64,000 nt of DNA from Erysipelotrichaceae bacterium 66202529 (GCA_017161075.1 CP046174.1:1984001-2048000), one strand, 5' to 3'. Shown: positions 31,944-41,833, counted from the first letter of the stretch. Translations and numbers: made by a program. Notes: generated by a model not told the origin, from the sequence alone.

Positions 31944-33270
31944 CGTTTAGTTCCTCCACAGTTCTATATTTATCTTTTAAGTAATCTAACTTTTTTTGCT
32001 GTTCACGTGTCAAACCAAATCCCATGAAACGGCAGATATGATCGTTTTTTAAAATGCAGAAACACATCCGTTTCCAGCTTGGTATATCCTTTGTAGACTT
32101 GATATCATCTGTATGATCTGGAATCTTATCCAGAAAAATAATGCGTGAATTTTTAAATATCGTATAGTTGGATATGCCGTTTCTCTTGATATGGTATCCA
32201 TGTTCTATCAGCTCTTGAATGGTCTCTTCCTCTAATCCGCCGCCAACAGTATGCCAGAACTTTAGAGATTTATTAAACTTATCGACATAATTTTTCTGCA
32301 GGCGTTTCGGCAGCGTTGCCAGCAAAAATTTGGTATAGGATTGCCACGTATGACCCTCGGGAAGCGTGATGTTACGGTATCCCATAGCTCTTGTTTTTGA
32401 ATAGATAGAAGTAAAATTTGCGCCCTGCACACGCCCGAGCAGCTTTGTCCATATCTGGGGATCGATGACCCGATAAAGATTCAGCGAATCCTTGGCATAG
32501 TCTTGAAAAGGGGAGGCTACGCGCATCTGGGAAACCGTCAGGCCGGCCTTGTAAAATAAATCATATAATTCATTATATGGATAATCAAAGCGATAGTAGG
32601 CATGCCAGATATCATTGACCGACCAGTCATACAGAGGGGACGCAGTCCAGACATCTTTAAACTGATGGGTGATCCAGCACTGTCCTTTGTAGCCGTATTT
32701 CTTATTAAGAAAACCGCTGTAGCGCTGTAAGGATTCATCGGCACGAATTCCCAGAAGACAGATCGTTTTCTTATTGTTATGGGATATGCGATACCATCTG
32801 CCAAATTGTCTTGCAAGGTCTTCCTGGTGCATCTTATAGTGATAGGTCGTCATGGGATTATGTGTCAAATTGAACACATAATCATGTTCCGGCATTGGAC
32901 GTACCCAGCTGTCTGCCTTTTTATCATCCCAAGGGTACCAGTACATTTCATAGCTGCTCAGTGCCGTACGTGTAGCCATAGGAAGGCAGATCCAATACAA
33001 TTCTACATGAGGGCGTTTTTCCAGCATCTGGAAGGTTTCCTCTACATATCTTGTCGTGGCTGAATACTGGGCTTCAAAATCCTGATGGAATACTCCAATC
33101 GTTTTATCCGGATAGTTCCAATCCCGAAAATCAAGCAGAAGATACAGCAGCAGTCCACTGTCTTTTCCACCGGAAAAAGAAATATAAATGGAATCGAATT
33201 CCTGGAAAATAAAATGGAATCGTTCCAATAAGGCTTCATATACATTCAAATCCAGATATCTTTTTATCAT
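31921..33270 (-). CDS. ibrA: PAPS-reductase-like protein (IbrA-like, DUF3440)
   Basis: 449 residues from ATG 33270. N-terminal PP-loop ATPase motif YISFSGGKDSGLLLYLLL, as in PAPS reductases and DndC, followed by a long DUF3440-type C-terminal part (CLLGIRADESLQRY, TASPLYDWSVNDIWHAYY). The frame is open to 33411; a TTG at about 33312 has a stronger Shine-Dalgarno (GGAAGGGGTGA), but ATG 33270 gives the N-terminus normal for the family (IKRYLDLNVYEALLERF). Probable function: ATP-dependent sulfur or nucleotide chemistry; with the ParB partner possibly DNA modification or regulation. A decayed second copy lies at 43230-44013. Confidence 0.85.
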   Translation of the reverse strand: MIKRYLDLNVYEALLERFHFIFQEFDSIYISFSGGKDSGLLLYLLLDFRDWNYPDKTIGVFHQDFEAQYSATTRYVEETFQMLEKRPHVELYWICLPMATRTALSSYEMYWYPWDDKKADSWVRPMPEHDYVFNLTHNPMTTYHYKMHQEDLARQFGRWYRISHNNKKTICLLGIRADESLQRYSGFLNKKYGYKGQCWITHQFKDVWTASPLYDWSVNDIWHAYYRFDYPYNELYDLFYKAGLTVSQMRVASPFQDYAKDSLNLYRVIDPQIWTKLLGRVQGANFTSIYSKTRAMGYRNITLPEGHTWQSYTKFLLATLPKRLQKNYVDKFNKSLKFWHTVGGGLEEETIQELIEHGYHIKRNGISNYTIFKNSRIIFLDKIPDHTDDIKSTKDIPSWKRMCFCILKNDHICRFMGFGLTREQQKKLDYLKDKYRTVEELNDDKKSRI

Positions 33271-33803
33271 AATATGTACTGCATGTTCTTTCTGTAAGAC
33301 AGCAGAATGCAAGCTCACCCCTTCCGTTATAAAAAGTCTTCCTGTTTCCTGATGATGTGTCAAAGAAACTACTATTAGGACTATTCTAAGATACAAAACC
33401 AAAATATCCAATATTATGACAGTATTTTTACAAAAAAGGTTGTTTTATACTACTGTTTTAATCAAATATACATAAAAAACATATCATGATATATTTGAAA
33501 AGAAATATCGGCAAAACTGCGTTCTTTTTCTTTATAGCGGTACATCAAAATGGATGAAAAGGGCATGTATAAGTATGGTAGGATTCTGTAGATTCTGCAT
33601 CTCTAAATAAAATATTTGATAAATGTATAAAAGGCCAATTTAATTGTATAATTGATGCGTTTTTAATATTATTTATCAATTAAATGTGTTTTATCGTTTA
33701 ATTATGCTATTTTATACTTAAGTAAATTTCGTCTTTTTATTGTGATTTGCGGGATTTGACCTCATATGACAGAAACCGCCAATATAGAGGAGGATTGAGT
33801 TTG

Positions 33804-35048
33804 ATGAAACTTACAGGAAAAGAATTGCAGAATATAAAAGCACTCCATGTGACAACGAAAATACCTGTGCATATCTATGATCTTTGTTTCAAGCTGCTCA
33901 AAGTGTACAGTTCCGGGAACCGGTATGAGATCCCTTATGATTTCTCCCGTATCCATTCTGAAAACACGGACTGCAGAGATCTTATCTGGTATGAGTATGG
34001 CTGGCTGAAAGAAATCTTTATATTTGTCCGGCATAAGGATGTTATTATCACGCTTGGTCCGTTTTTAACAAATCATCTGGAGTCGGAAGAAATCGAGAAA
34101 CTTGTGGAAGGAGATAAAATGAAATCGCAGCCCTCTGTCACAGGGAAGGAGTGGTTTTCTTACTATGAAAATCTACCGATCTACGCATTAGGGGATATTC
34201 GTGATTTCGTCATACTGCTGGGGGCAATCTTAAATATCGACCTGGAAGAAATTTATTCCAGAAGGCTTCATATAGAAGTTTATCGGAATGAATTGGAATT
34301 AAAAAGTCAGGCATTAAAGAGACCTTTTTTTCAGGATTTTGAATCCGAGCAATATGCCTTCTATTATGAAAATAAAATACTAGAACTTGTTGCAAAAGGA
34401 GACCTGGATACTTTGAAACAGGGGGTTGCCAAAATCGGATGCAGCGTGATCCCCACCTGGCATAATGATTCTGTACGCACAGAAAAAAACTATACCATTG
34501 TTATTCTGGAAAAACTGTCTTCCCTTGCTCTTCATATGGGAAAGGATGTACTGGAAACGATCCGGTTACGAGAATTTTACATAAAGAAACTGGAACAGAA
34601 AGAAAAACTGGTGGATGTCCTGGCGGTAAGGGATAGTGCGATTATCCATTTCACAAAAGAACTGCACAATCTGGCAAACAGTGCTTATTCACCTTTCATA
34701 CTGTCTGTGATACAGTATATTAACCTAAAGATTTACGGACCATATAAAACATCTGATGTGGCAAAGCATTTTTTTCTTTCAGAAAGTGCGTTACGGCGGC
34801 ACTTTAAAAGAGAGGTACATATGAGCATCACAGAATATGCCAATCAACGAAAGATAGCCATTTCAAAGTTTTTTTTAGCCACGGGGATGCCGATTGCAGA
34901 ATGTTCAAAACGTTTAGGTTTTTTTGACAGTTCGCATTTCTATAGGACCTTTAAAAAATATGAGGGAATTACACCAAAGCAATTCTTGAATAGAACAACC
35001 CAAAGAGATTTTGATGAAAATTTTCTTCTGGACAAAGAACTCTATTGA
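33804..35048 (+). CDS. AraC-family transcriptional regulator
   Basis: 414 residues from ATG 33804 (AGGAGG at 33788-33793). The last ~100 residues are the double HTH of AraC proteins (YKTSDVAKHFFLSESALRRHFKREVHMSITEYANQRKIAIS; PIAECSKRLGFFDSSHFYRTFKKYEGITPKQFL). The large N-terminal domain has no clear motif. It is divergent from ibrA with a ~530-base shared upstream region (palindrome ATATCATGATAT near 33482), so control of ibrAB or of the neighbouring adhesin is plausible but unproven. Confidence 0.9.
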   Translation: MKLTGKELQNIKALHVTTKIPVHIYDLCFKLLKVYSSGNRYEIPYDFSRIHSENTDCRDLIWYEYGWLKEIFIFVRHKDVIITLGPFLTNHLESEEIEKLVEGDKMKSQPSVTGKEWFSYYENLPIYALGDIRDFVILLGAILNIDLEEIYSRRLHIEVYRNELELKSQALKRPFFQDFESEQYAFYYENKILELVAKGDLDTLKQGVAKIGCSVIPTWHNDSVRTEKNYTIVILEKLSSLALHMGKDVLETIRLREFYIKKLEQKEKLVDVLAVRDSAIIHFTKELHNLANSAYSPFILSVIQYINLKIYGPYKTSDVAKHFFLSESALRRHFKREVHMSITEYANQRKIAISKFFLATGMPIAECSKRLGFFDSSHFYRTFKKYEGITPKQFLNRTTQRDFDENFLLDKELY

Positions 35049-35069
35049 CCTTAGCTGATAAAACATACA

Positions 35070-35123
35070 AAAAGAACTGTGAAAAATGGTGCGGATAAAG
35101 CATCACTTTTCACAGTTCTTTTC
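35070..35123. terminator. Bidirectional terminator after araC-type gene
   Basis: AAAGAACTGTGAAAA and TTTTCACAGTTCTTT are perfect complements. The remainder of 35124-35642 shows no supported gene. Confidence 0.8.
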
Positions 35124-35642
35124 TTTCATAGCTGGATGGAAGCGTCTTCCGCTTACGAATATCTTTGATTGCCAACAGAGAAGATCGTATGAATACGGAG
35201 ATTTTAGAAATATAACAAATAAGAATAATGTATAAAAACATCACATCTTTGTATAAAACAATCTTATTTTATTACAGTATAGAATATCAATAGACTTCTA
35301 TTATAAATGCGTATATTCTGTTTATGAACCAGCAGGATAGTACCCTTATGTGAGAAAGGAAATGGATATTCGGTCATGCGCAAAGATAAGAATGTGACTA
35401 TATACTGAATTTAATATTTATCAAAAAGCATCATGTGCTGATTTAGGTGGATAATGCATAAATTGCTGTGCCGTTTGCAATTCGTGAATATAAAAGATCT
35501 TCGTTATCTAAAAAAGCAGCACTAGTCAAGGTTTCTATGGATGATATTGTTATGCAGTTTCTTGAAAAGGATAAGTCCATATTCTGGTACAGTCATACTA
35601 TAAACCTGATTTATCCAGAATTAAAAAAGGAGGGGGTGATGT

Positions 35643-36047
35643 ATGCATTTAAAAATATCGACCGATTATGCAGTACGAATCGTTCTCTATCTTGCGAAAA
35701 AAAGGCAGCTTGTTCAGTCAAAGGAATTATCGGAACAGCTGCATATTCCACAGGGCTATGTTTTAAAAGTTGCCAGTATCTTGAAAGAAGCACAGATCCT
35801 GGAAGCAGTTACTGGTATCGATGGCGGTTTTCGACTCGTAAAGCATCCAAGAGACATCCCCATCTATGATGTGATTCGAGCAATGGAGACGACCATGCAG
35901 ATCAACCGGTGCCTTGAAAAAGACCGCTACTGCAGTCGAGATGCCGGTTCCTTTTGCCAGGTCCGTCATTTTTATGAAAAGATACAGTCGTATCTGGATC
36001 ACATGCTGCTATCAACAAGCATACAGGAGCTTCTAGAAATGGAATGA
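35643..36047 (+). CDS. Rrf2-family regulator with cysteine triad
   Basis: 134 residues: winged HTH (MHLKISTDYAVRIVLYLAKK, SKELSEQLHIPQGYVLKVASILKEAQIL, GIDGGFRLVKHP) and the three cysteines in RCLEKDRYCSRDAGSFCQV that in IscR/NsrR bind an iron-sulfur cluster. It probably senses iron, redox state or NO. The stop is 71 bases before the giant adhesin gene on the same strand, so it may control it. AAGGAGGGGGTG stands before ATG 35643. Confidence 0.9.
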   Translation: MHLKISTDYAVRIVLYLAKKRQLVQSKELSEQLHIPQGYVLKVASILKEAQILEAVTGIDGGFRLVKHPRDIPIYDVIRAMETTMQINRCLEKDRYCSRDAGSFCQVRHFYEKIQSYLDHMLLSTSIQELLEME

Positions 36048-36118
36048 AGGGAAATATGAGGGTACCAAACTGGTTCTAATTATTTTAGAAAGAAACGAAA
36101 AGAAAGGAGAAATCGTTT

Positions 36119-39100
36119 ATGGAGAAAAATAAGCCGAGTTTTCTTTCCTGTGCAAAAAGACAGCAAAGATGGGCGATACGAAAATTGAGTATTGGCGTGT
36201 GCTCTGTATTACTGGGCGTCATGTTGATGGTGCCGTCTTTGGGGACCGTCTATGCACAGGAAAATAGAGGACTGGATACTACAACACATTATACGGCAAC
36301 CGGAATTGATAACAATGCCAACCTACGTTATAGCTCTACTGTTTTCAATAAAGTTGAGGATGACGACAGTTTATCTATGACATTTACATATTGGTTTAGT
36401 GGAAGCACAGGATGGGAGACAGACCCTGCGAACGAATATGCTGGGAAATATCTTTTGAGTTTTACCAACAATACCTTTTATAAACAGATCGATAAAGTTA
36501 TTTTAGCTGATATAAGTCTTGAAAAGCATAACGATGGCGCAATGTGGTCTCTGCCAGTTACAAAGCTGCCTAACTATGCTTTGATAGGTTTATCACGTAA
36601 CCAGCCTGTTAAAATCACGCTGAAAAATGGACAGACATTGGAAAGTCTTAATTTACAAGATACTCCAATTGGATTTAATTCCGTTTTGACGACCAATAAA
36701 GGAGCTATAGCCTCGAACAGTATTTCTAATGGTTATATCTTGCTGAATAATAAGAAGAATGAGAATGAAAAGGAATCAGAGTTTACAAAAGGTAAAGCGA
36801 ATCAAAGAATTAAATTTAATGTTGATGATATGACCATTCGTTCTATACACACCTTCAAACCTGCTGAGAATTTCCTACAGACAGATTATAGCTGGGTTGT
36901 GTATGTGAAAGAACAGATAGCACCAGAGTTGCTTCCATATATTGATACAGATAATATTAAAATATATTGCTCTGATCTGGATGGCGTAAAGATTAACAAA
37001 AATCATGAAGAATTCACGGTTCCAATTAACGACCAAGGCTTAGTGGACACAAGCCAGGTTCCAGAACTAAGCATCATCGGCAATGATACAAAGGCGCAGT
37101 TAGATGCAGCAAGAAAGAATATGGACCGAATCTTTTTTGGAACGCTTGGCCAAAGCCGTAACTATACGATTTCCTATAAACTAAAAGATAGCGTAACTCT
37201 TTCCGATTTTGCACGTGCAGCTAATGAATATATTAAGAAAAATCAACAATCCTTCTTATTCGATAGCTGGATGGAAGCAGACTATCTGAACACTAAACAA
37301 GGTATATCAACAAATGATAATGGAGATGCTCCAAAGCAGTTGAATAATTCGTATGCAAATGCTTATCTGGATGCGAATGATACGGACAAAGATGGTCTAT
37401 TTGATTTTGTTGAATGGAAGATTGGTACCGATACTACTAAGGTAGATACAGATGGTGATGGTGTACCTGATGGACAGGAATTTATGATAGATCTGACAGA
37501 ACCAAACAACGCTGCCGATTATCTAGTATCAAAACCAACTACTACAACGACAACATTCGATTCCACTAAAAAGACAACGATCGAAGGAACTGTTCCAAAG
37601 ACATTGATTGCTGATCCAGCAGACCCGGCAAGACTGATCCAAATCACAAATGAAAATGCTGGAAATGTAATCGTCAAGCTTCAAGGCTATGATAAAAATA
37701 CGAAAACATACACCACTGATGAATATGGTACAGTCAAGATTCCATATAAGGATCTGGTAGCCGGAAATTTCTCTTTGGATGTTAACGCAAACGTAGTGCC
37801 AGATGGTACAGAGGTTGTTCTGGTTGCATATAGTCCAAATGCAGACAATCCCATTATGGGAGACCCATTTACATTCACTACACCAGATGCGGACAAATAC
37901 AATGTAAAGGGTGGTACGCTGAACCAGGACTACGGAAAGAAAGCGGAAGAGGCTGCCATTCTGGACAAAGTCACAGTCACAGAAACCAAGGATGGCCAAG
38001 AGGCTCCGGCACCAGCAGAGAAAGTGAAATCCAAAGCGATCAAAGGTGAGATTCCTACTCCAACTGCAGATGGTGCAGACCAGACCGTGACCGTGGAAGT
38101 AACCTACGCAGACGGAACCAAGGAAGATGCTACCGTAACGATCGCTTACGGGGAAGCAAAGGATGCCTATGTTCCGGAAGGACAGAAGGTGGATGTCAAT
38201 AAAGGCGAAGACCCAAGCGCAGAAGCCGGAATCAAGAACAAAGACGATCTTCCGGAAGGAACAATGTATGATTGGAAGACACCAGTGGACACGGATACAC
38301 CAGGAGAAACCATAGGAACGATTGTAGTAACCTATCCAGATGGAAGCAAGGAAGAAGTGGAAGTTACAGTCAATGTCGTTGACACGACACCACAGGCTAC
38401 TGACACAGAACTGTATACGGCGCAGGGGGGAGTTGTAAACAAACCATATGGGCAGACAGCTACGAATGATGAAGTCATAGGTGTCGTAACGACAGATGCA
38501 CCAGCCGAGAAGATACAGTCAATCGTGGCAGTAGATGCGATTCCAACGACAGGACAGAATCAGCCAGTGAATGTGAAAGTGACTTATGTAGATGGAACCA
38601 ATGATACAGTCATTGTAACGGTCAACTATGGCTTGGCAACAGATGCATATGATCCGGCAGGGCAGGCAATCACAGTCGACAAAGGAAGTCAGCCAAATGC
38701 AGCAGATGGTATTGCCAACAAAGCAGACTTGCCAGCAAATACAACCTATGGATGGGCTGCACCAGTGGATACCAGCACACCAGGAACAACCTCGGGAACA
38801 ATCGTAGTAACGTATCCAGACGGTTCTACGGATCAGGTAACAGTGGACGTTATTGTAAATGAGAATGCGACCAATACAGAACTGTATACAGCACAGGGGG
38901 GAGTTGTAAACAAACCATATGGACAGACAGCTACGAATGATGAAGTCATAGGTGTCGTAACGACAGATGCACCAGCCGAGAAGATACAGTCGATCGTGGC
39001 AGTAGATGCGATTCCAACGACAGGACAGAATCAGCCAGTGAATGTGAAAGTGACCTATGCAGATGGATCAAACGATTCAGTCATTGTAACGGTCAACTAT

Positions 39101-40015
39101 GGCTTGGCAACAGATGCATATGATCCGGCAGGACAGGCAATCACAGTCGACAAAGGAAGTCAGCCAAATGCAGCAGATGGTATTGCCAACAAAGCAGACT
39201 TGCCAGCAAATACAACCTATGGATGGACTGCACCAGTAGATACCAGTACACCGGGTACGACATCGGGAACTGTAGTTGTAACATATCCAGACGGTTCTAC
39301 GGATCAGGTCACGGTGGATGTTATTGTAAATGACAACCGGACAGATGCAGAAAAATATACTCCAGAGGGACAGGAAGTCAATGTCAATAAGGGAGAAACT
39401 CCAAATCCAGAGGATGGAATCAGAAATAAAGATGACCTTCCAGAGGATACGAAGTACGAATGGAAGACACCGGTAAACACCGATAAGCCAGGGGAAACAC
39501 CGGGCATCATTGTAGTAACTTATCCGGATGGAACAACAGAAGAAGTGGAAGTAAAGGTCAATGTGACAGATCCGCGTACAGATGCGGATAAATACGATCC
39601 GGAGACGAAACCGGAAATCATAAAGCCGGGAGAAAACCCTGATTTAACAGATAATGTAACAAATCTTGATGACCTTCCAGAAGGAACCCAAATTAAAGAT
39701 ATCACTCCAGAGGGAACTATTGATCCAAATAAACCTGGAGAATATGAGGGAACATTAGAAATCCAATATCCTGATGGAAGCAAGGAAACGGTAACCGTGA
39801 AAGTCACAGTGGAAAAACCTGCAAGTACAGTAACTCCGGTTAACAATCAGCAGAATACGCAGACGAACAAGGTGACGAAGGTCACAACTTCTGGACCAAA
39901 GACTGGCGACTTTACAAATCTAGGTGTGCATACAGCAGCAGCGATTGGCTCTATTGCGACCCTTGCCGGACTATTCTTTGCGAGAAAACGCAGAAAAGTT
40001 GACGAGGAACAGTAA
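36119..40015 (+). CDS. Rib-repeat cell-surface adhesin (YSIRK-type, TGD anchor)
   Basis: 1298 residues. YSIRK-like signal RWAIRKLSIGVCSVLLG (about 17-32) with cleavage near VYA-QE (46), a ~370-residue non-repeat head, calcium-binding TSP3-like repeats (DTDKDGLFDFVEW, DTDGDGVPDGQE, about 420-455), then a stalk of Rib/alpha-like domains (YPDGSKEEVEVTVNV type). Two 157-residue units are almost identical at DNA level (38405-38875 and 38876-39346). The end is GPKTGDFTNLG, a membrane helix and ARKRRKVDEEQ, a sortase-type anchor with PKTGD instead of LPXTG. Probably a host- or mucus-binding adhesin. Confidence 0.9.
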   Translation: MEKNKPSFLSCAKRQQRWAIRKLSIGVCSVLLGVMLMVPSLGTVYAQENRGLDTTTHYTATGIDNNANLRYSSTVFNKVEDDDSLSMTFTYWFSGSTGWETDPANEYAGKYLLSFTNNTFYKQIDKVILADISLEKHNDGAMWSLPVTKLPNYALIGLSRNQPVKITLKNGQTLESLNLQDTPIGFNSVLTTNKGAIASNSISNGYILLNNKKNENEKESEFTKGKANQRIKFNVDDMTIRSIHTFKPAENFLQTDYSWVVYVKEQIAPELLPYIDTDNIKIYCSDLDGVKINKNHEEFTVPINDQGLVDTSQVPELSIIGNDTKAQLDAARKNMDRIFFGTLGQSRNYTISYKLKDSVTLSDFARAANEYIKKNQQSFLFDSWMEADYLNTKQGISTNDNGDAPKQLNNSYANAYLDANDTDKDGLFDFVEWKIGTDTTKVDTDGDGVPDGQEFMIDLTEPNNAADYLVSKPTTTTTTFDSTKKTTIEGTVPKTLIADPADPARLIQITNENAGNVIVKLQGYDKNTKTYTTDEYGTVKIPYKDLVAGNFSLDVNANVVPDGTEVVLVAYSPNADNPIMGDPFTFTTPDADKYNVKGGTLNQDYGKKAEEAAILDKVTVTETKDGQEAPAPAEKVKSKAIKGEIPTPTADGADQTVTVEVTYADGTKEDATVTIAYGEAKDAYVPEGQKVDVNKGEDPSAEAGIKNKDDLPEGTMYDWKTPVDTDTPGETIGTIVVTYPDGSKEEVEVTVNVVDTTPQATDTELYTAQGGVVNKPYGQTATNDEVIGVVTTDAPAEKIQSIVAVDAIPTTGQNQPVNVKVTYVDGTNDTVIVTVNYGLATDAYDPAGQAITVDKGSQPNAADGIANKADLPANTTYGWAAPVDTSTPGTTSGTIVVTYPDGSTDQVTVDVIVNENATNTELYTAQGGVVNKPYGQTATNDEVIGVVTTDAPAEKIQSIVAVDAIPTTGQNQPVNVKVTYADGSNDSVIVTVNYGLATDAYDPAGQAITVDKGSQPNAADGIANKADLPANTTYGWTAPVDTSTPGTTSGTVVVTYPDGSTDQVTVDVIVNDNRTDAEKYTPEGQEVNVNKGETPNPEDGIRNKDDLPEDTKYEWKTPVNTDKPGETPGIIVVTYPDGTTEEVEVKVNVTDPRTDADKYDPETKPEIIKPGENPDLTDNVTNLDDLPEGTQIKDITPEGTIDPNKPGEYEGTLEIQYPDGSKETVTVKVTVEKPASTVTPVNNQQNTQTNKVTKVTTSGPKTGDFTNLGVHTAAAIGSIATLAGLFFARKRRKVDEEQ

Positions 40016-40050
40016 AAGAAACAACGATTGTATAGCATAACGACTTGATT

Positions 40051-40088
40051 CAGCACAGTACTCTTCTTAGAGGGTGCTGTGCTGTTTT
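40051..40088 (+). terminator. Terminator after the adhesin gene
   Basis: CAGCACAG (40051-40058) and CTGTGCTG (40077-40084) with inner pairing and four T's. Confidence 0.8.
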
Positions 40089-40157
40089 CATTCAAAACTT
40101 CATAGCCAAAGAAGATAACGATAGGAAAAACACTTTATAATGTCAAGAGGAGTATTT

Positions 40158-40436
40158 ATGAATAAAAATGAAATTATTAGAGAAATCGCATATAAACAGG
40201 GGATTTCTTCAGAAGTTACAAAGGGGATCATAGATCAGTTTATCGAACTCATTGGAGATAAGATGGCACAAAGAGAAAAAATACAGATTGCTGGATTTTG
40301 AACTTTTGAGGCGCGATTTGTCAGTGAGAGAAGCAGTCGAAATCCTCAAACAGGAGAAAAAACTATCATACCGGGGCACTTTTCACCTAAATTTAAGCCA
40401 GGGAAGGCATTAAAAGAAAAAATAGAACAACAGTAA
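40158..40436 (+). pseudogene. HU/IHF-family DNA-binding protein with an in-frame TGA
   Basis: A 93-codon frame: NKNEIIREIAYKQGISSEV...KIQIAGF, then TGA at 40299-40301, then TFEARFVSERSSRNPQTGEK...FKPGKALKEKIEQQ. In HU proteins the stop position is the glycine of GFGTFE, so one GGA-to-TGA change explains it. Everything else, including the RNPQTGE arm motif, is intact, so this is a very recent loss, a read-through case or a sequencing error. Shine-Dalgarno AGAGGAG is kept. Confidence 0.85.
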
Positions 40437-40490
40437 TCCCATAGCGTGTTATTTATGCCGAGATATTTTGTAGGGAAGGTGGAAAATGAT

Positions 40491-40931
40491 TTGAAATAGA
40501 CAAAAGGATTTTTTACCGAGTTTCGGGAATTCATTTCTCGTGGAAGTATGATTGATTTAGCAGTCGATGTTATCATTGGAGGGGCTTTTACTGCAATCGT
40601 GACCTCTCTTGTGAATGACATCGTCATGCCTGCTATCGGCATCCTGTTTGGAGGAATCGATTTTACAAGTTTGCGCTATGTTATCACTCCGGCATCAGGA
40701 GATATGGCGGAAGCAGCCATTTATTACGGAAGATTCATCCAGAATATCATCAATTTTCTGCTGATTGCACTGGTGATTTTTACGATCATCCGGATCATCA
40801 ACAAATTCTGCCGAAAGAAAGAAGAGAGCATTCCAGAACCGGCAGCTGTTGAGCCGTCTGAGGAAGCAGTTCTTTTAAGAGAAATACGCGACCTGATATC
40901 GAGAAATGAGAAATGGCATTCTATAAAATAA
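40491..40931 (+). pseudogene. mscL: Large-conductance mechanosensitive channel MscL with TAG at codon 3
   Basis: From TTG 40491, eight bases after AAGGTGG, the frame reads TTG AAA TAG ACA AAA GGA and continues as TKGFFTEFREFISRGSMIDLAVDVIIGGAF...VLLREIRDLIS, a normal MscL of ~145 residues with both membrane helices. MscL releases solutes on hypo-osmotic shock. Only the TAG at 40497 interrupts it. Initiation at ATG 40548 would give 127 residues lacking the N-terminal amphipathic helix, so a truncated product remains possible. Confidence 0.8.
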
Positions 40932-41374
40932 TATTTCGACTTAAAAAACGATACTTGATCTTTTGTCACAAAAATGGTACCAGTCATTTAAGAAATCGAG
41001 GATTATTTACAAAGCAACAAGGGAGGTATACAGTTCGTCTGTTAGCTCTCATGTTGTTTTCCATATTATATCAGGTCTCATGCAATGCTTTCACTTCGTA
41101 TCAAAATAAACAATTCCCTATACAGTTATTTTGATACTGGAAGAAGGTATCGTGTTTCCCTTTCATAATAGATACATGATCTTTGCATGAGGGAATTTCA
41201 AAAAGGTACTCGTATCAGCTGATGAAACCTCTCAGTAAAACAGTCAAAGATAGTATCATGCGCCTGTAACAGCTCTATTTTTTAACAGCATGTTTGAAAG
41301 AATTTTTGAAATGATTGTGAGAATGAACATCGTAGAAGCAATGAAAAGATTGCAGTAGGAGGGAAGAAAAAACG

Positions 41375-41833
41375 ATGGCAGGTAGGAAAATGGAACTTTT
41401 GTCCATGACATGCTTAGGGGATAATGTCATGGAAAAACTGAAACAGTATGCACAGGAAGATGTAGTTTTTATCAAGGAGAATAAGAGTGCAGATGCTGTT
41501 CTGGTATATCAGTTCTGCAGAGAATTCATGGACTGGTATTATCAGTGCCTAAAAGAGCGTCAAAAAATAGGAATCCAGAATGCACTAAAGAGGAAACGGG
41601 AAGGAAATGGTGTATACGGTAGACCACGTGTACAAATTCCGGAAGATTTTGAAGTAAATATCAGGGCATGTCTGGATAGCAAGCGCCCTCTGGGAGAATA
41701 TTGTATGAATATTGGAATGGCACTCTCGACATTTTATAAATATTCATATCCGATCCGAAAACAGTGGAAAGATGAGCAGAGACAACAGCAGGATATATAT
41801 ACTGACGAGATAGAAAATAAACAGGCTGGATGA
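41375..41833 (+). CDS. Resolvase-derived protein without the catalytic half
   Basis: 152 residues with a good Shine-Dalgarno (AGGAGGG). The C-terminal half (RQKIGIQNALKRKREGNGVYGRPRV, EYCMNIGMALSTFYKY) matches the hinge helix and HTH of small serine recombinases. The N-terminal half lacks the YxRVSS nucleophile motif and the DRLGR motif. It could be a DNA-binding regulator derived from a resolvase, or a decaying gene still open by chance. The gap 40937-41374 before it has no supported gene. Confidence 0.55.
   Translation: MAGRKMELLSMTCLGDNVMEKLKQYAQEDVVFIKENKSADAVLVYQFCREFMDWYYQCLKERQKIGIQNALKRKREGNGVYGRPRVQIPEDFEVNIRACLDSKRPLGEYCMNIGMALSTFYKYSYPIRKQWKDEQRQQQDIYTDEIENKQAG

Noticed and set aside
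35468..35869. 133-codon plus-strand ORF
   Set aside because: Overlaps the well-supported Rrf2 gene in another frame.
40158..40436. Stop-codon reassignment (TGA read as Gly)
   Set aside because: Other genes in the window end normally on TGA and the other broken genes carry TAA or TAG.
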